This document shows positions 33,035 through 42,881 of a DNA stretch of 64,000 nt, piece after piece. This DNA is from Leeuwenhoekiella palythoae (lineage in GTDB: Bacteria > Bacteroidota > Bacteroidia > Flavobacteriales > Flavobacteriaceae), in assembly GCF_900130045.1 (NCBI RefSeq), contig NZ_FQXT01000001.1:805175-869174 (forward strand), given 5' to 3'. Both the position numbers and the translations under genes were made by a program. Position 1 is the stretch's first letter; each line of letters starts with the position of its first letter. The notes under the pieces were generated by a model that had not been told where the DNA came from, searched no databases, and saw only the letters and a list, made by a program, of their open reading frames with translations.

Positions 33035-33065
33035 TTGAGCGTCAGCCAATTTTAAACTAAGTTTG
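33035..33065 (+). promoter_or_regulatory. promoter of the PASTA-rluD unit
   Basis: TTG (33035-33037), 20 bp spacing, then TAAGTTTG (33058-33065), which matches TAnnTTTG. The start codon is 20 bp downstream. Confidence 0.6.
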
Positions 33066-33085
33066 TAGCCGCAAAATCGCTCTTT

Positions 33086-33709
33086 ATGGGATTCTTTAAA
33101 TTTATATTCAGCAAAGCCTTTTTAAAACAACTCTTGTTGGCGTTACTGGTACTGGTTCTTCTTGTATTTGGTCTGTTGTACTGGCTGCGTGCCTCTACAA
33201 ATCACGACCAGCGCATCGCCGTGCCAGACCTTAGCAAAATGTCTCTAGGCTTAGTGCAACAAGAACTTGAAAATGCCGACCTAAACTATGTGGTGATCGA
33301 TTCTTCAAACTACAATCCGGATTATCCCACATACTCAGTGATCGAGCAAAATCCCGCAGCGGGAAAATTTGTAAAAGAAGGCCGAAAAATATATCTGGTA
33401 CTAAACCCTTCAGGCTATCGTAAAATTGAAATTCCACAGCTAGTTGGTAGAACCCAACGTCAGGTAGAACCAACCTTGCTTGCCTTAGGATTTAAAATTG
33501 GAAAAATTGATTACCGCGACCATATAAGTTCTGACGAAGTGCTTGAACTACGCCACGACGGCAAAACCCTCAAGGTGGGCGATGCGTTGCGTAAAACTTC
33601 AGTTATTGACTTGGTTGTAGGTAATGGAAAAGGCAGCTACCGCACCTCTGGCGATGCTGCACAAGATGTAATAAATGACGCTGAAGAATTAGACGATGCA
33701 GGATTTTAA
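33086..33709 (+). CDS. PASTA-domain membrane protein
   Basis: 207 aa. One N-terminal membrane helix (FLKQLLLALLVLVLLVFGLLYWL) is followed by extracytoplasmic PASTA repeats. The first is VPDLSKMSLGLVQQELENADLNYVVIDSSNY with VIEQNPAAGKFVKEGRKIYLVLN; the second starts IEIPQLVGRTQRQVEPTLLALGFKIG. PASTA domains bind peptidoglycan or muropeptides; here there is no kinase domain. It overlaps rluD by 14 bp and is divergent to ddl, so a cell-wall role is plausible. Confidence 0.87.
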   Translation: MGFFKFIFSKAFLKQLLLALLVLVLLVFGLLYWLRASTNHDQRIAVPDLSKMSLGLVQQELENADLNYVVIDSSNYNPDYPTYSVIEQNPAAGKFVKEGRKIYLVLNPSGYRKIEIPQLVGRTQRQVEPTLLALGFKIGKIDYRDHISSDEVLELRHDGKTLKVGDALRKTSVIDLVVGNGKGSYRTSGDAAQDVINDAEELDDAGF

Positions 33710-34730
33710 GACGGAAGGTCCTGATGAGCAGGATGATGAATTGTATGAACATTACAGCTTTACCGCAGGCAAAGGCCAAGAGCCGCTGCGCGTAGATAAA
33801 TTTCTGATGAATTTTATTGAAAAAGCAACGCGTAATAAAATTCAGCAAGCTGCAAAAAATGGAAACATTCAGGTAAACGGAGCAGTTGTAAAGCAAAATC
33901 ATAAAGTAAAAGCTAATGATGTTGTTCGGGTTCTTTTTGAACACCCACCTTATGAATTTTTACTTACGCCTGAGGATATTCCGCTTGATATCGTTTATGA
34001 AGATGACACCCTGCTTGTCGTGAATAAACCTGCGGGCATGGTCGTACATCCCGGTCACGGCAATTACAGCGGTACGCTCATCAATGCATTGATCTATCAT
34101 TTTGATAACCTTCCGGAAAACAGCAGCGGTAGACCAGGCCTGGTGCATCGTATTGATAAGGACACGAGCGGACTTCTCGTAGTCGCGAAGACTGAAGAAG
34201 CAATGACGCATCTTGCGAAGCAGTTTTTTGATAAAACCAGTGAGCGTGAATATATCGCGATCGTTTGGGGAAATGTAGAAGAAGATCAAGGAACGGTAGA
34301 AGGGCATATAGGCCGTCATCCTAAAAACCGTATGCAAAACACGGTTTACGAAGATGGCGATCAAGGTAAGGAAGCGGTAACACATTACAAGGTTTTAGAA
34401 CGCTTGGGCTATGTCACTAAAATCTCGTGCAAGCTCGAAACCGGGCGCACGCATCAGATACGTGTGCATATGAAACACATTGGGCACACGCTCTTTAACG
34501 ACGAGCGCTATGGCGGCGATGTGATCCTAAAAGGCACCACCTTTACCAAGTACAAGCAATTTGTAGAAAACTGCTTTAAAGTGCTCCCCAGACAGGCCTT
34601 ACACGCAAAAACATTAGGCTTTGAACATCCTAAAACCGGTGAGTGGTTACGCTTTGACAGTGCGATCCCAGAAGACATGGAAGCCTGTATCGAAAAATGG
34701 CGCAGTTATGCTAAACACGCAATGGAATAG
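33696..34730 (+). CDS. RluA-family 23S rRNA pseudouridine synthase (RluD type)
   Basis: 344 aa. An S4 RNA-binding domain (residues about 25-90) has LRVDKFLMNFIEKATRNKIQQAAKNGNIQVNGAVVKQNHKV. The catalytic domain has VVNKPAGMVVHPGHGNYSGTLINAL and GLVHRIDKDTSGLLVVAKT, with the Asp that attacks uridine. CKLETGRTHQIRVHMKHIGHTLFNDERYGG closes the family pattern. It resembles RluD, which modifies helix 69; the exact site is not readable. Confidence 0.93.
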   Translation: MQDFKTEGPDEQDDELYEHYSFTAGKGQEPLRVDKFLMNFIEKATRNKIQQAAKNGNIQVNGAVVKQNHKVKANDVVRVLFEHPPYEFLLTPEDIPLDIVYEDDTLLVVNKPAGMVVHPGHGNYSGTLINALIYHFDNLPENSSGRPGLVHRIDKDTSGLLVVAKTEEAMTHLAKQFFDKTSEREYIAIVWGNVEEDQGTVEGHIGRHPKNRMQNTVYEDGDQGKEAVTHYKVLERLGYVTKISCKLETGRTHQIRVHMKHIGHTLFNDERYGGDVILKGTTFTKYKQFVENCFKVLPRQALHAKTLGFEHPKTGEWLRFDSAIPEDMEACIEKWRSYAKHAME

Positions 34731-34736
34731 CGCTAT

Positions 34737-34767
34737 TGCAATGGTCGTTTTAATTTAAGTACCTTTG
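34737..34767 (+). promoter_or_regulatory. promoter close to a start codon
   Basis: TTG (34737-34739), 20 bp, then TACCTTTG (34760-34767). The next ATG is at 34772, only 4 bp after the -7 element, so the mRNA would be leaderless or nearly so. Confidence 0.55.
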
Positions 34768-34771
34768 ACGT

Positions 34772-34957
34772 ATGCTCGATTTCATTCCAGATAATTTACA
34801 ATCGATTCTCATTATTGTGGTTTTGGCAGTGCTATTTCTTGCCGTTATGGCCAACAATAAACGCAATCAAAGTAAATTAAGAGACCGCCGGAAACGCAAT
34901 TTTAAAACAGATTATTTCAATCTTAAGAAAGAGCGCGAAGACGAATCTAAATCCTAA
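34772..34957 (+). CDS. small single-helix membrane protein
   Basis: 61 aa. A hydrophobic helix (ILIIVVLAVLFLAVMA) is followed by a basic, polar tail (NNKRNQSKLRDRRKRNFKTDYF). The positive tail suggests the C-terminus is cytoplasmic. I do not recognise a family. It is followed after 11 bp by the adenosyltransferase gene. Confidence 0.65.
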   Translation: MLDFIPDNLQSILIIVVLAVLFLAVMANNKRNQSKLRDRRKRNFKTDYFNLKKEREDESKS

Positions 34958-34968
34958 AAACTTTAGCT

Positions 34969-35544
34969 GTGAAAATCTATACTAAAACCGGAGACAAAGG
35001 TACCACTGCCCTCTTTGGAGGCACGCGCGTATCTAAGCACAACATTCGTATTGAAAGCTACGGCACCTTAGATGAACTCAACTCCTATTTAGGCTTGTTG
35101 CGCGATCAGGAAATAGATGCGCACAGCAAAGCTACTTTGATCTCTATTCAGGAAAAACTATTTGTCATCGGGGCAATTCTGGCGACAGATCCCGAGAAAG
35201 CGGTTTTAAAAAATGGCAAAGAGCGCCTGAATATTGAAAAAGTAAGTGAAGCTGATATTCAACATTTAGAACAGGAAATGGATGCGATGGATGCTCAGCT
35301 TCCACCTATGACGCATTTTATTCTCCCCGGAGGACATCAAACCGTGTCATTCTGTCACGTAAGCCGTGCGGTATGCCGCAGAGCTGAAAGACTCGCAACG
35401 GCTCTTTATCAAGAAGTTCCGTTTGAAGAAAACGCGCTAAAATACTTAAACCGCCTTTCTGACTACCTCTTTGTGCTGGCACGGAAGTTGTCTAAAGACT
35501 TGCAAGCCGAAGAGATTAAATGGATTCCTGAAAAGAAGGGTTAA
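34969..35544 (+). CDS. cob(I)yrinic acid a,c-diamide adenosyltransferase (PduO type)
   Basis: 191 aa. It transfers adenosyl from ATP to cob(I)alamin. KIYTKTGDKGTTALFGGTRVSKHNIRIESYGTLDELNSYLGLLRD is the PduO N-terminal ATP-binding signature. FILPGGHQTVSFCHVSRAVCRRAERLATAL is the second motif with the conserved Arg residues. The start is GTG. No cobalamin synthesis genes are nearby, so it probably serves salvage of imported cobalamin. Confidence 0.93.
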   Translation: MKIYTKTGDKGTTALFGGTRVSKHNIRIESYGTLDELNSYLGLLRDQEIDAHSKATLISIQEKLFVIGAILATDPEKAVLKNGKERLNIEKVSEADIQHLEQEMDAMDAQLPPMTHFILPGGHQTVSFCHVSRAVCRRAERLATALYQEVPFEENALKYLNRLSDYLFVLARKLSKDLQAEEIKWIPEKKG

Positions 35545-35630
35545 AACACAGAAAAATTAGGCTTAACCCTCGTAATCACAAGAGATTACAGACGTTCATA
35601 AAAATAATTTTGAATTAACATTCAATTTTC

Positions 35631-35660
35631 TTGGATTTTACGTTAATAAATTTATTTTTG
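35631..35660 (+). promoter_or_regulatory. promoter of the DUF2795 gene
   Basis: TTG (35631-35633), 19 bp, TATTTTTG (35653-35660). The start codon is 23 bp later. Confidence 0.6.
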
Positions 35661-35683
35661 CAAAAAAATAAATACGTTAACTT

Positions 35684-35905
35684 ATGTACTGGACATTAGA
35701 ACTAGCTTCTCATTTGAGCGACGCACCTTGGCCTGCAACCAAAGATGAATTGATTGATTATGCGATTAGAACGGGAGCACCATTAGAAGTGGTTGAGAAC
35801 TTACAAGCTATGGAGGATGAAGGTGACTCTTATGATTCGATTGACGAAATATGGCCAGACTATCCGTCTGAAGACGACTACCTCTGGAATGAGGATGAAT
35901 ACTAG
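35684..35905 (+). CDS. DUF2795 protein
   Basis: 73 aa, acidic. MYWTLELASHLSDAPWPATKDELIDYAIRTGAPLEVVENLQAMEDEG matches the DUF2795 pattern. The C-terminus is rich in Asp, Glu and Tyr (YDSIDEIWPDYPSEDDYLWNEDEY). It has its own promoter and terminator. Function is not known; related proteins are common next to core genes in this phylum. Confidence 0.82.
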   Translation: MYWTLELASHLSDAPWPATKDELIDYAIRTGAPLEVVENLQAMEDEGDSYDSIDEIWPDYPSEDDYLWNEDEY

Positions 35906-35928
35906 ATTTTACAACATTCTAAACATAA

Positions 35929-35957
35929 AGAAGTCTCGCAATGAGGCTTTTTTTTTG
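35929..35957 (+). terminator. terminator after the DUF2795 gene
   Basis: AGTCTC and GAGGCT pair (one T-G) around GCAAT, followed by nine T. Confidence 0.75.
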
Positions 35958-36136
35958 CTTAAATTTGAAGTGCAAAATAGAAGAATTCAGTTTTAAAAAT
36001 TCTTCAGAAGAATAAAGAAATTTTCATCGTAGAGATGAAAATCAAAATAACTCCTGAGACTTCAGGATTACAAGAAATTAATTTTTCCCTTTAAAACGAA
36101 ACCACAGGTTTTGTTGGGATAAAAGAACTACCAATT

Positions 36137-39100
36137 ATGGGATTATTAGACAAAGTATTAAAGGTTTTTGTGGGTGACAAATCCAAACAAGATGTCGCTG
36201 CCATTCAACCTATTGTTGATAAAATAAAAAGTTTTGAAGCGCAGCTTGAAGCTTTAACGCACGATGAGCTACGTCAGAAGACCACAGAATTCAAAGCTAA
36301 AATCGCAGATGCACTTTCTGATACTAACGCAACACTACTTCAGTTAGAGAAAGAAGCTGATGAGACCGAAGACATTGACCGCAAAGAGGAAATCTACGCG
36401 GAGATCGACAAACTTAAAGACGAGTCTTACAAAATCAGCGAAGCAGTCCTAAATGACATTCTTCCCGAAGCTTTTGCTGTGGTTAAAGAAACCGCAAAAC
36501 GCTTTGTTCATAATCCGCAATTGAAAGTTACTGCAAGTGCTTTTGATCGTGAACTAAGCGCAGAAAAAGACTACGTTCAACTTGACGGTGATGATGCGAT
36601 CTGGTCTAACAGCTGGGATGCTGCCGGAAAGCCTATCACTTGGGATATGATCCATTATGACGTGCAGCTCATAGGTGGTGTGGCTATGCACCAGGGTAAA
36701 ATTGCAGAGATGCAAACTGGTGAAGGTAAAACATTAGTGGCAACGCTTCCGGTGTATCTAAACGCACTTACCGGAAATGGTGTACACCTGGTAACGGTTA
36801 ACGATTACTTAGCAAAACGTGATAGCGCTTGGATGGCGCCGTTATTTAACTTTCACGGACTCACAGTAGACTGTATCGATTACCACAGGCCTAATTCGGC
36901 TTCCCGTAGAAAAGCTTACGCTGCTGATATCACGTATGGTACGAATAACGAATTTGGTTTTGATTACTTGCGTGATAATATGGCGCACGCACCAAATGAT
37001 CTGGTACAACGCGCTCCTAATTATGCGATCGTCGATGAGGTCGACTCGGTATTGGTAGATGATGCGCGTACACCCTTGATCATTTCAGGACCTGTACCCA
37101 AAGGAGATCAACACGAGTTTGATGCATTGAAGCCTAAAATTGATAGCTTAGTAAGCCTTCAGCGTCAACAATTGACAGGAACTTTAGCTGAAGCGAAAAA
37201 GCTTATTTCAGCAGGCGACACCAAAGAAGGTGCTATTCTTTTATTACGCGTATACCGCGGTCTTCCAAAGAATAAAGCGCTGATTAAATACTTGAGTGAA
37301 GAAGGAATTCGTCAACTTTTACAGAAGACTGAAAACCATTATATGCAAGATAACAATCGCGAGATGCACGTGATTGATTCTGAATTATACTTCACCATTG
37401 ATGAAAAGAACAACCAGATCGAATTGACCGATAAAGGTATCGATCACTTGTCTGGAAAAGAAGATCCTAATTTCTTCATTATGCCAGAAATGGGCGTTGA
37501 GATCAGCAAGATCGAAAACGCAAATCTTTCCACCGAAGAAGAAGCTGAAAAGAAAGAGGAACTCTTTAGAGAATTCAGTGTTAAGAGTGAGCGTATTCAT
37601 ACGATGAATCAGCTGTTAAAAGCCTATACTTTATTTGAAAAAGACACCGAATATGTGGTGATGGACAATAAAGTGAAGATTGTTGATGAGCAAACCGGTC
37701 GTATTATGGACGGGCGTCGTTACAGCGATGGTTTACACCAGGCGATCGAAGCAAAAGAGAATGTGAAAATCGAAGATGCTACGCAAACTTTTGCAACGGT
37801 AACCCTTCAGAATTACTTTAGAATGTACCGCAAACTTTCGGGTATGACGGGTACTGCAGTAACAGAAGCAGGCGAATTCTGGGAAATCTACGAATTGGAT
37901 GTTGTTGAAATTCCTACCAACCGCCCGATTGCCAGAGATGACAAAGACGATAAAGTTTATAAGACCAAGCGTGAGAAATACAATGCCGTTATTGATGAAG
38001 TACAACTTCTGGTTCAAGCCGGAAGACCGGTACTTATTGGTACGACTTCGGTAGAAATTTCTGAGATCTTGAGCAGAATGCTTTCGATGCGAAAAATTCA
38101 GCATAATGTATTGAACGCCAAATTGCATAAGAAAGAGGCCGATATTGTTGCCGATGCAGGTAACGCAGGTCAGGTAACCATCGCTACCAATATGGCGGGT
38201 CGTGGTACCGATATCAAACTGAGTAAAGAAGTAAAAGATGCCGGAGGTCTTGCGATTATAGGTACTGAGCGTCACGATTCGCGTCGTGTAGACCGTCAGT
38301 TACGTGGTCGTTCTGGACGTCAGGGAGACCCGGGTAGTTCTCAATTCTACGTGTCGCTTGAAGACAACTTGATGCGTTTATTCGGTTCTGAACGAATTGC
38401 TAAAATGATGGACCGTATGGGACTTCAGGAAGGTGAAGTAATTCAGCACGGAATGATCTCTAAGTCTATCGAGCGTGCGCAGAAAAAAGTTGAAGAGAAC
38501 AACTTTGGTGTGCGTAAGCGTCTTCTGGAGTATGATGATGTGATGAATGCACAACGTGAGGTGATTTACAAGCGTCGTTATCACGCGCTATTTGGTGAGC
38601 GTCTTCGCGTAGATGTTGCTAATATGATCTACGACACTTCTGAAGCGATCGCCGAAACGAACAAAATGGCGCAGGACTTTAAGAACTTTGAGTTTGAGTT
38701 GATTCGTTTCTTCTCGATGAGCAGTCCGGTTGACGAAGCGCAATTTGCGAGTTCTTCTGCAAAACAGCTTGCAGTCACTGTTTACGACGCCGCTCTAAAG
38801 CACTATAAAGAGAAAATGGAGCGTAATGCCGCTACCGCTTTCCCAATCATTAGTAATGTCTATGAAAATCCGGAAAGCAACTATGAGCGTATCGTGGTTC
38901 CTTTCTCTGATGGAACTAAAGAACTTAAAGTCGTTACCAATTTAAAAGACGCTTATGAGTCTCAAGGTAAACAACTGATTACCGACTTTGAGAAAAACAT
39001 TACCCTTGCAATTATAGATGATGCGTGGAAAACGCATTTACGCAAGATGGATGAATTGAAACAAAGTGTGCAGCTTGCGGTTCACGAGCAAAAAGATCCG

Positions 39101-39499
39101 TTATTGATCTATAAGTTTGAAGCTTTTGAGTTATTCAAACAGATGATCGATCAGGTGAATAAAGATGTGATTTCCTTCTTATTTAAAGGAGAGCTACCGG
39201 TTCAGCAGCAAAATCAAATTAGAGAAGCGCGTCAAGTACGTCAAACAGAACAAACGCAAACTTCTAAAGAAGAAATTCCTAATCTTGATGAACGTGCCGC
39301 ACAAAGTCGTGCAGCAAGTGGCAACACGCAACCTCAGCGTCAGCAAGTGACTGAGACCATCACCCGTGAGCGTCCTAAAATAGGCCGTAATGATAAAGTA
39401 ACGATCAAGCACGTGATGAATGGGGAGAACAAAACAATGAAGTTTAAACAAGCCATTCCACTTCTTGATAAAGGCGATTGGGTGCTTGTAGATGAGTAA
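36137..39499 (+). CDS. secA: preprotein translocase ATPase SecA
   Basis: 1120 aa, larger than the E. coli protein (901 aa), as usual for Bacteroidota. It drives protein export through SecYEG. Walker A is [20 protein letters not shown] (about residues 190-205), and [21 protein letters not shown] is the DEVD box. [17 protein letters not shown] and [31 protein letters not shown] are motifs of the second nucleotide-binding fold. Extra sequence lies in the region around residues 330-480 and in the helical-scaffold part. I see no C-terminal Cys-rich zinc motif; the end is [19 protein letters not shown]. Confidence 0.97.
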   Translation: MGLLDKVLKVFVGDKSKQDVAAIQPIVDKIKSFEAQLEALTHDELRQKTTEFKAKIADALSDTNATLLQLEKEADETEDIDRKEEIYAEIDKLKDESYKISEAVLNDILPEAFAVVKETAKRFVHNPQLKVTASAFDRELSAEKDYVQLDGDDAIWSNSWDAAGKPITWDMIHYDVQLIGGVAMHQGKIAEMQTGEGKTLVATLPVYLNALTGNGVHLVTVNDYLAKRDSAWMAPLFNFHGLTVDCIDYHRPNSASRRKAYAADITYGTNNEFGFDYLRDNMAHAPNDLVQRAPNYAIVDEVDSVLVDDARTPLIISGPVPKGDQHEFDALKPKIDSLVSLQRQQLTGTLAEAKKLISAGDTKEGAILLLRVYRGLPKNKALIKYLSEEGIRQLLQKTENHYMQDNNREMHVIDSELYFTIDEKNNQIELTDKGIDHLSGKEDPNFFIMPEMGVEISKIENANLSTEEEAEKKEELFREFSVKSERIHTMNQLLKAYTLFEKDTEYVVMDNKVKIVDEQTGRIMDGRRYSDGLHQAIEAKENVKIEDATQTFATVTLQNYFRMYRKLSGMTGTAVTEAGEFWEIYELDVVEIPTNRPIARDDKDDKVYKTKREKYNAVIDEVQLLVQAGRPVLIGTTSVEISEILSRMLSMRKIQHNVLNAKLHKKEADIVADAGNAGQVTIATNMAGRGTDIKLSKEVKDAGGLAIIGTERHDSRRVDRQLRGRSGRQGDPGSSQFYVSLEDNLMRLFGSERIAKMMDRMGLQEGEVIQHGMISKSIERAQKKVEENNFGVRKRLLEYDDVMNAQREVIYKRRYHALFGERLRVDVANMIYDTSEAIAETNKMAQDFKNFEFELIRFFSMSSPVDEAQFASSSAKQLAVTVYDAALKHYKEKMERNAATAFPIISNVYENPESNYERIVVPFSDGTKELKVVTNLKDAYESQGKQLITDFEKNITLAIIDDAWKTHLRKMDELKQSVQLAVHEQKDPLLIYKFEAFELFKQMIDQVNKDVISFLFKGELPVQQQNQIREARQVRQTEQTQTSKEEIPNLDERAAQSRAASGNTQPQRQQVTETITRERPKIGRNDKVTIKHVMNGENKTMKFKQAIPLLDKGDWVLVDE

Positions 39500-39521
39500 T
39501 AGTATTAAACTTCAAACAGTA

Positions 39522-39553
39522 AAAAAGTTCGGTTAACAACCGGACTTTTTTTG
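39522..39553 (+). terminator. terminator after secA
   Basis: AGTTCGGTT and AACCGGACT pair (one G-T) around AAC, followed by seven T. Confidence 0.85.
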
Positions 39554-39613
39554 TGAATAACTATTTGCAATCTGTTGGTTTTAATCTTTACATAAACTTA
39601 ATATTGCAGCCTT

Positions 39614-39642
39614 TTTGAGCCTGAAGAATACCCCTAGTTTTG
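39614..39642 (+). promoter_or_regulatory. promoter before the 39663 ORF
   Basis: TTTG (39614-39617), 17 bp, TAGTTTTG (39635-39642), which matches TAnnTTTG. Confidence 0.5.
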
Positions 39643-39662
39643 TAACCTAAAACCCTATTATA

Positions 39663-40019
39663 TTGTTTTCTAAAGAACGTCTACACAACGAGTTAATTCA
39701 ATCTACAAACATGTCTGCAGTAGAGCTGCGTGCGTGGTTGCGCACCGATATTGCTCCTATAACTGTGGCCAATTATAAGGATGCTCCATCATTAGATCAA
39801 TCCAATAAATTGCTGACGATTCTGATGAAAAACACCGAAGAGCTTACCAGAACAGATTGCTTTTTTATTCAGAGTATTTTGCAACGCATTAAGTACTTAA
39901 AAAACAATCGCAGCAAAGAGGGATACGCGCGTCTTGATTGGGAAAATAGTTTACGCAGCTTAGGTTATGATATCAAGAAGCAACTAAAGCCTGCTAAAAA
40001 GTCAAAGGCTTACCACTAA
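39663..40019 (+). CDS. hypothetical protein, 118 aa
   Basis: No family recognised. The product is soluble and mostly helical by appearance (SAVELRAWLRTDIAPITVANY, FFIQSILQRIKYLKNN), with a basic end KKQLKPAKKSKAYH. The listed start is TTG; an ATG at 39711 would give 102 aa. The promoter-like element about 20 bp upstream of the TTG fits either choice. Confidence 0.6.
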   Translation: MFSKERLHNELIQSTNMSAVELRAWLRTDIAPITVANYKDAPSLDQSNKLLTILMKNTEELTRTDCFFIQSILQRIKYLKNNRSKEGYARLDWENSLRSLGYDIKKQLKPAKKSKAYH

Positions 40020-40095
40020 TTATTTTTGCGGCAGCTTTTTTAATTTTTAGAGAATTACACTACCTTCAATACCCTATTTGGTAGCTTCTAATCGT

Positions 40096-40572
40096 ATGAA
40101 AAATTTTAGACTTGAACTCAAGTGGGCGGTAATCTACACGCTTACATTACTCCTTTGGATGGTTTTTGAACGGCTTATGGGCTGGCACGATGAGCATATT
40201 GATATGCACCACATCTACACCATGCTATTCTACATTCCGGCGATCATTTTATATTATTTCGCTTTAAGTGATAAACGCAATAATTTTTACGGAGGTATCA
40301 TCTCATTTAAACAAGCTTTTTTAAGCGGCTTGATACTTTCAGTATTTATTGCACTGCTTGCAGCTCCGGCACAATACATCACCAGTACTTATATTACGCC
40401 TCAGTATTTTGACAATGTGATTGCTTACGCTGTAGAAAGTGGCAAAATTGCTCCGGAAGAAGCTGCTTCATTCTTTAACCTTAAAAGCTACATGATTCAG
40501 TCTGTAGCCGGAAGCCTTGCCTTCGGTCTTGTTTTAAGTGCTCTTGTGGCATTTTTTGTAAAAAGAAAATGA
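40096..40572 (+). CDS. DUF4199-type membrane protein
   Basis: About 158 aa from ATG 40096 (MKNFRLELKWAVIYTLTLLLWMVFERLMGWHDEHIDMHHIYTMLFYIPAIILYYFAL), with about four membrane segments. The pattern GGIISFKQAFLSGLILSVFIALLAAPAQYITSTYI is typical of DUF4199 proteins. Function unknown. A longer start at 40078 uses TTG and adds only six residues. Confidence 0.82.
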   Translation: MKNFRLELKWAVIYTLTLLLWMVFERLMGWHDEHIDMHHIYTMLFYIPAIILYYFALSDKRNNFYGGIISFKQAFLSGLILSVFIALLAAPAQYITSTYITPQYFDNVIAYAVESGKIAPEEAASFFNLKSYMIQSVAGSLAFGLVLSALVAFFVKRK

Positions 40573-40613
40573 TAAGATCATTTTAAATCTTTCGGCAAAA
40601 ATCTGCATTGGGT

Positions 40614-40621
40614 TATCTTTG
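40614..40621 (+). promoter_or_regulatory. -7 element next to the HAD gene start
   Basis: TATCTTTG lies 4 bp before the ATG at 40626, another candidate for a near-leaderless transcript. Confidence 0.4.
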
Positions 40622-40625
40622 AAGG

Positions 40626-41444
40626 ATGACAAAGAAAATTCAATTAATGTGTTCTGATATAGATGGAACACTTCTTAACGCTAAACGTGATATTGCCCCT
40701 GAAACTGCTGCTGCAATTAATAAACTCCCTCAAGACTTTCCGATTATTCTGGCCTCTTCCAGAATGCCTTCGGCAATGTATTATTTACAGGAAAAAATTG
40801 GACGTTTGGGAAGTCCGATCATCAGCTACAATGGTGGTCTCGTGCTAGATGGTAAAGGAAACAAACTTTACAGCCAGACGGTTTCTCTTGATTTTCTTGA
40901 AACGGTAATTCAACATCAGCAGGATTACGACTACAACATCAGCACCTATTGCACCGATACGTGGCGTACCGCAAAATCAGATTACTGGACTTTGCGAGAA
41001 ATTAGAAGTACTCGTGTAGAACCCGTTTATACGCCGCTTAACGAGCACATAGCCGTATTAAAAGCCATTGACGAACAACCGCATAAGATTATGTGTATGG
41101 GTTCACCAAGAGCTTTAGACAGTCTGATCGCGCTTCTTCGTGAAAAACACGGTAATGAAGCACACTTTTACCGCTCAAAAGATGTGTATGTGGAGATCAC
41201 TCCAAAAAACATTGATAAAAGCAGTGCGCTAGCGACTTTGATCGATAAAAACTATGGTTTAGAACTAAGTGACGTAATTGCATTTGGCGACAACTTTAAC
41301 GACACTACAATGATCAAGAATGTAGGTCTTGGCGTTGCAGTTGCTAACGCAGCGCAGGAGGTAAAAGATGTTGCAGATTATGTAAGTGAGTACACTAATA
41401 AAGAACACGCTGTAGCAAAAGCGATTGAAAAATTTCTCATTTAA
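40626..41444 (+). CDS. Cof-type HAD-IIB family phosphatase
   Basis: 272 aa. LMCSDIDGTLLNAKRDI carries the DxDGT nucleophile motif I. IILASSRMPSAM gives motif II, the Lys of motif III is in the NIDKSSALATLI region, and VIAFGDNFNDTTMIKNVGLGVAVANA is motif IV. The large cap between motifs II and III marks the IIB/Cof group. These enzymes hydrolyse sugar phosphates, nucleotides or flavin phosphates; the substrate is unknown. Confidence 0.92.
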   Translation: MTKKIQLMCSDIDGTLLNAKRDIAPETAAAINKLPQDFPIILASSRMPSAMYYLQEKIGRLGSPIISYNGGLVLDGKGNKLYSQTVSLDFLETVIQHQQDYDYNISTYCTDTWRTAKSDYWTLREIRSTRVEPVYTPLNEHIAVLKAIDEQPHKIMCMGSPRALDSLIALLREKHGNEAHFYRSKDVYVEITPKNIDKSSALATLIDKNYGLELSDVIAFGDNFNDTTMIKNVGLGVAVANAAQEVKDVADYVSEYTNKEHAVAKAIEKFLI

Positions 41445-41490
41445 AACCGCATTAAGAGATTACACGATTATCTAATCTCGATCATTTTGC

Positions 41491-41532
41491 AAAAAAAGAG
41501 AGGCGCAACTTCAACCAATCAGTGCGCCTCTC
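41491..41532 (-). terminator. terminator between the convergent HAD and ABC1 genes
   Basis: GAGAGGCGCA (41498-41507) pairs with TGCGCCTCTC (41523-41532). A run of A before it gives T on the minus strand, so it mainly serves the ABC1 gene. Confidence 0.8.
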
Positions 41533-41562
41533 AAAACAACCTAACCAATAATCTTCAATCTC

Positions 41563-42873
41563 TTAATCTAAATAGTTTTTATAATTATTCACTTTGATTT
41601 TTGCACCTAAATCGTGCATCAAGTTATACAAACCAAAAAACGTTCGGTTGATGTAGAGGAAATGTTTGCTTCCCCGATTTCCATTCATTTTTCGAAGTTG
41701 GGTGTCCTTAGAGTATTTATCACTTAAATCTGCAATTTGAGCAAAGAAACTTTCATCACTAAAGTCAAAAGTATCGAGGTGAAAGGGCTTCGTGAACAAG
41801 CTTAACATTTCGTGAAACAATGCAGAAAAGAACGCCGTTTCTTCGGCAGAATCGCTTGTTTTTAAAATTTCAAGCTCAAGCATTTTCGCTTTAAATATTT
41901 CAGGATCATTAATATTTTCAGGCTTCGCTAATTCAAAATAAGGCGTATAGAATTCCTGGGGAACTTTTTTAATGCATCCGAAATCGATCGCGATTAGATT
42001 ATGTTCTTTATCAACCAAGAAGTTTCCGGGATGAGGATCTGCGTGAACCTGTTTTAGATAATGCATTTGAAACATATAAAAATCCCATAAAGCTTGCCCA
42101 ATTTTGTCCGCGGCTTCCTTATCGGTATTTACCTGAGTAAATTCACTGAGATGCACACCCGTCATCCAGTCCATCGTAATGATACGCTCACTGGATAGTT
42201 CTGGATAGTATTTAGGAAACCTCAGGTCATCAATCACACTGCATTGTTTAGTAATTTCTTGACTTTGCTTTACCTCCAGCAAATAATCTGTTTCTTCCAG
42301 CAGTTTTTCTTCGACTTCCTTAAAGTACTTTTCTTTATCCTTTCCTTTTAAATTGAACATTCGAGTAGCGATTGGCTTCACTAGAGCCAAATCGCTACTG
42401 ATGCTGTCTGCAACGCCGGGGTATTGAATTTTCACAGCAAGTTTTTTCCCATCTAAAGTAGCTTGATGTACTTGACCGATGCTCGCAGCATTAACACTAT
42501 CTTTCTCGAATGTATCGTATAAATCTTCAGGATATTTATCTAGATATTTTTTAAATGTTTTGCGTACCAAAGCCGCAGAAAGTGGCGGTACCGAAAACTG
42601 GGATAGAGAAAATTTCTCAACATACGCCTTAGGCAAAATGTTCTTTTCCATACTCAGCATTTGCGCGACTTTAAGCGCACTACCCTTTAAACTTTTGAGT
42701 CCGTCATAGATATCTTCGGCATTTTCATCATCAAGCGTTTCTCGTGTAATGCTAGAATCAAAGGCTTTTTTACTATAATATTTAGCATAGTTCCCTCCCA
42801 CTTTCACACCAGTTTTAACCAGCTGTGATGCGCGAGAAAGTTTATTGGTAGGTATGTGATCAATTGTTTTCAT
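41563..42873 (-). CDS. ABC1/UbiB-family atypical kinase
   Basis: 436 aa. LKGSALKVAQMLSMEKNILPKAYVEKFSLSQFSVPPLS contains the family KxGQ-type motif (here KVAQ). AASIGQVHQATLDGKKLAVKIQYPGV is the Ala-rich loop with the ATP-binding Lys, and HADPHPGNFLVDKEHNLIAIDFG is the catalytic loop and metal site. UbiB-type proteins have ATPase or lipid-linked roles in quinone biology. It is co-transcribed with the TetR gene (8 bp gap), a pairing that suggests a regulated membrane-lipid response. Confidence 0.9.
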   Translation of the reverse strand: MKTIDHIPTNKLSRASQLVKTGVKVGGNYAKYYSKKAFDSSITRETLDDENAEDIYDGLKSLKGSALKVAQMLSMEKNILPKAYVEKFSLSQFSVPPLSAALVRKTFKKYLDKYPEDLYDTFEKDSVNAASIGQVHQATLDGKKLAVKIQYPGVADSISSDLALVKPIATRMFNLKGKDKEKYFKEVEEKLLEETDYLLEVKQSQEITKQCSVIDDLRFPKYYPELSSERIITMDWMTGVHLSEFTQVNTDKEAADKIGQALWDFYMFQMHYLKQVHADPHPGNFLVDKEHNLIAIDFGCIKKVPQEFYTPYFELAKPENINDPEIFKAKMLELEILKTSDSAEETAFFSALFHEMLSLFTKPFHLDTFDFSDESFFAQIADLSDKYSKDTQLRKMNGNRGSKHFLYINRTFFGLYNLMHDLGAKIKVNNYKNYLD

Positions 42874-42881
42874 ACCATTTC

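Noticed and set aside
36137..39499. SecA as a possible fusion because of its 1120 residues
   Set aside because: Motif order is normal and the extra length matches the inserts commonly seen in this phylum.
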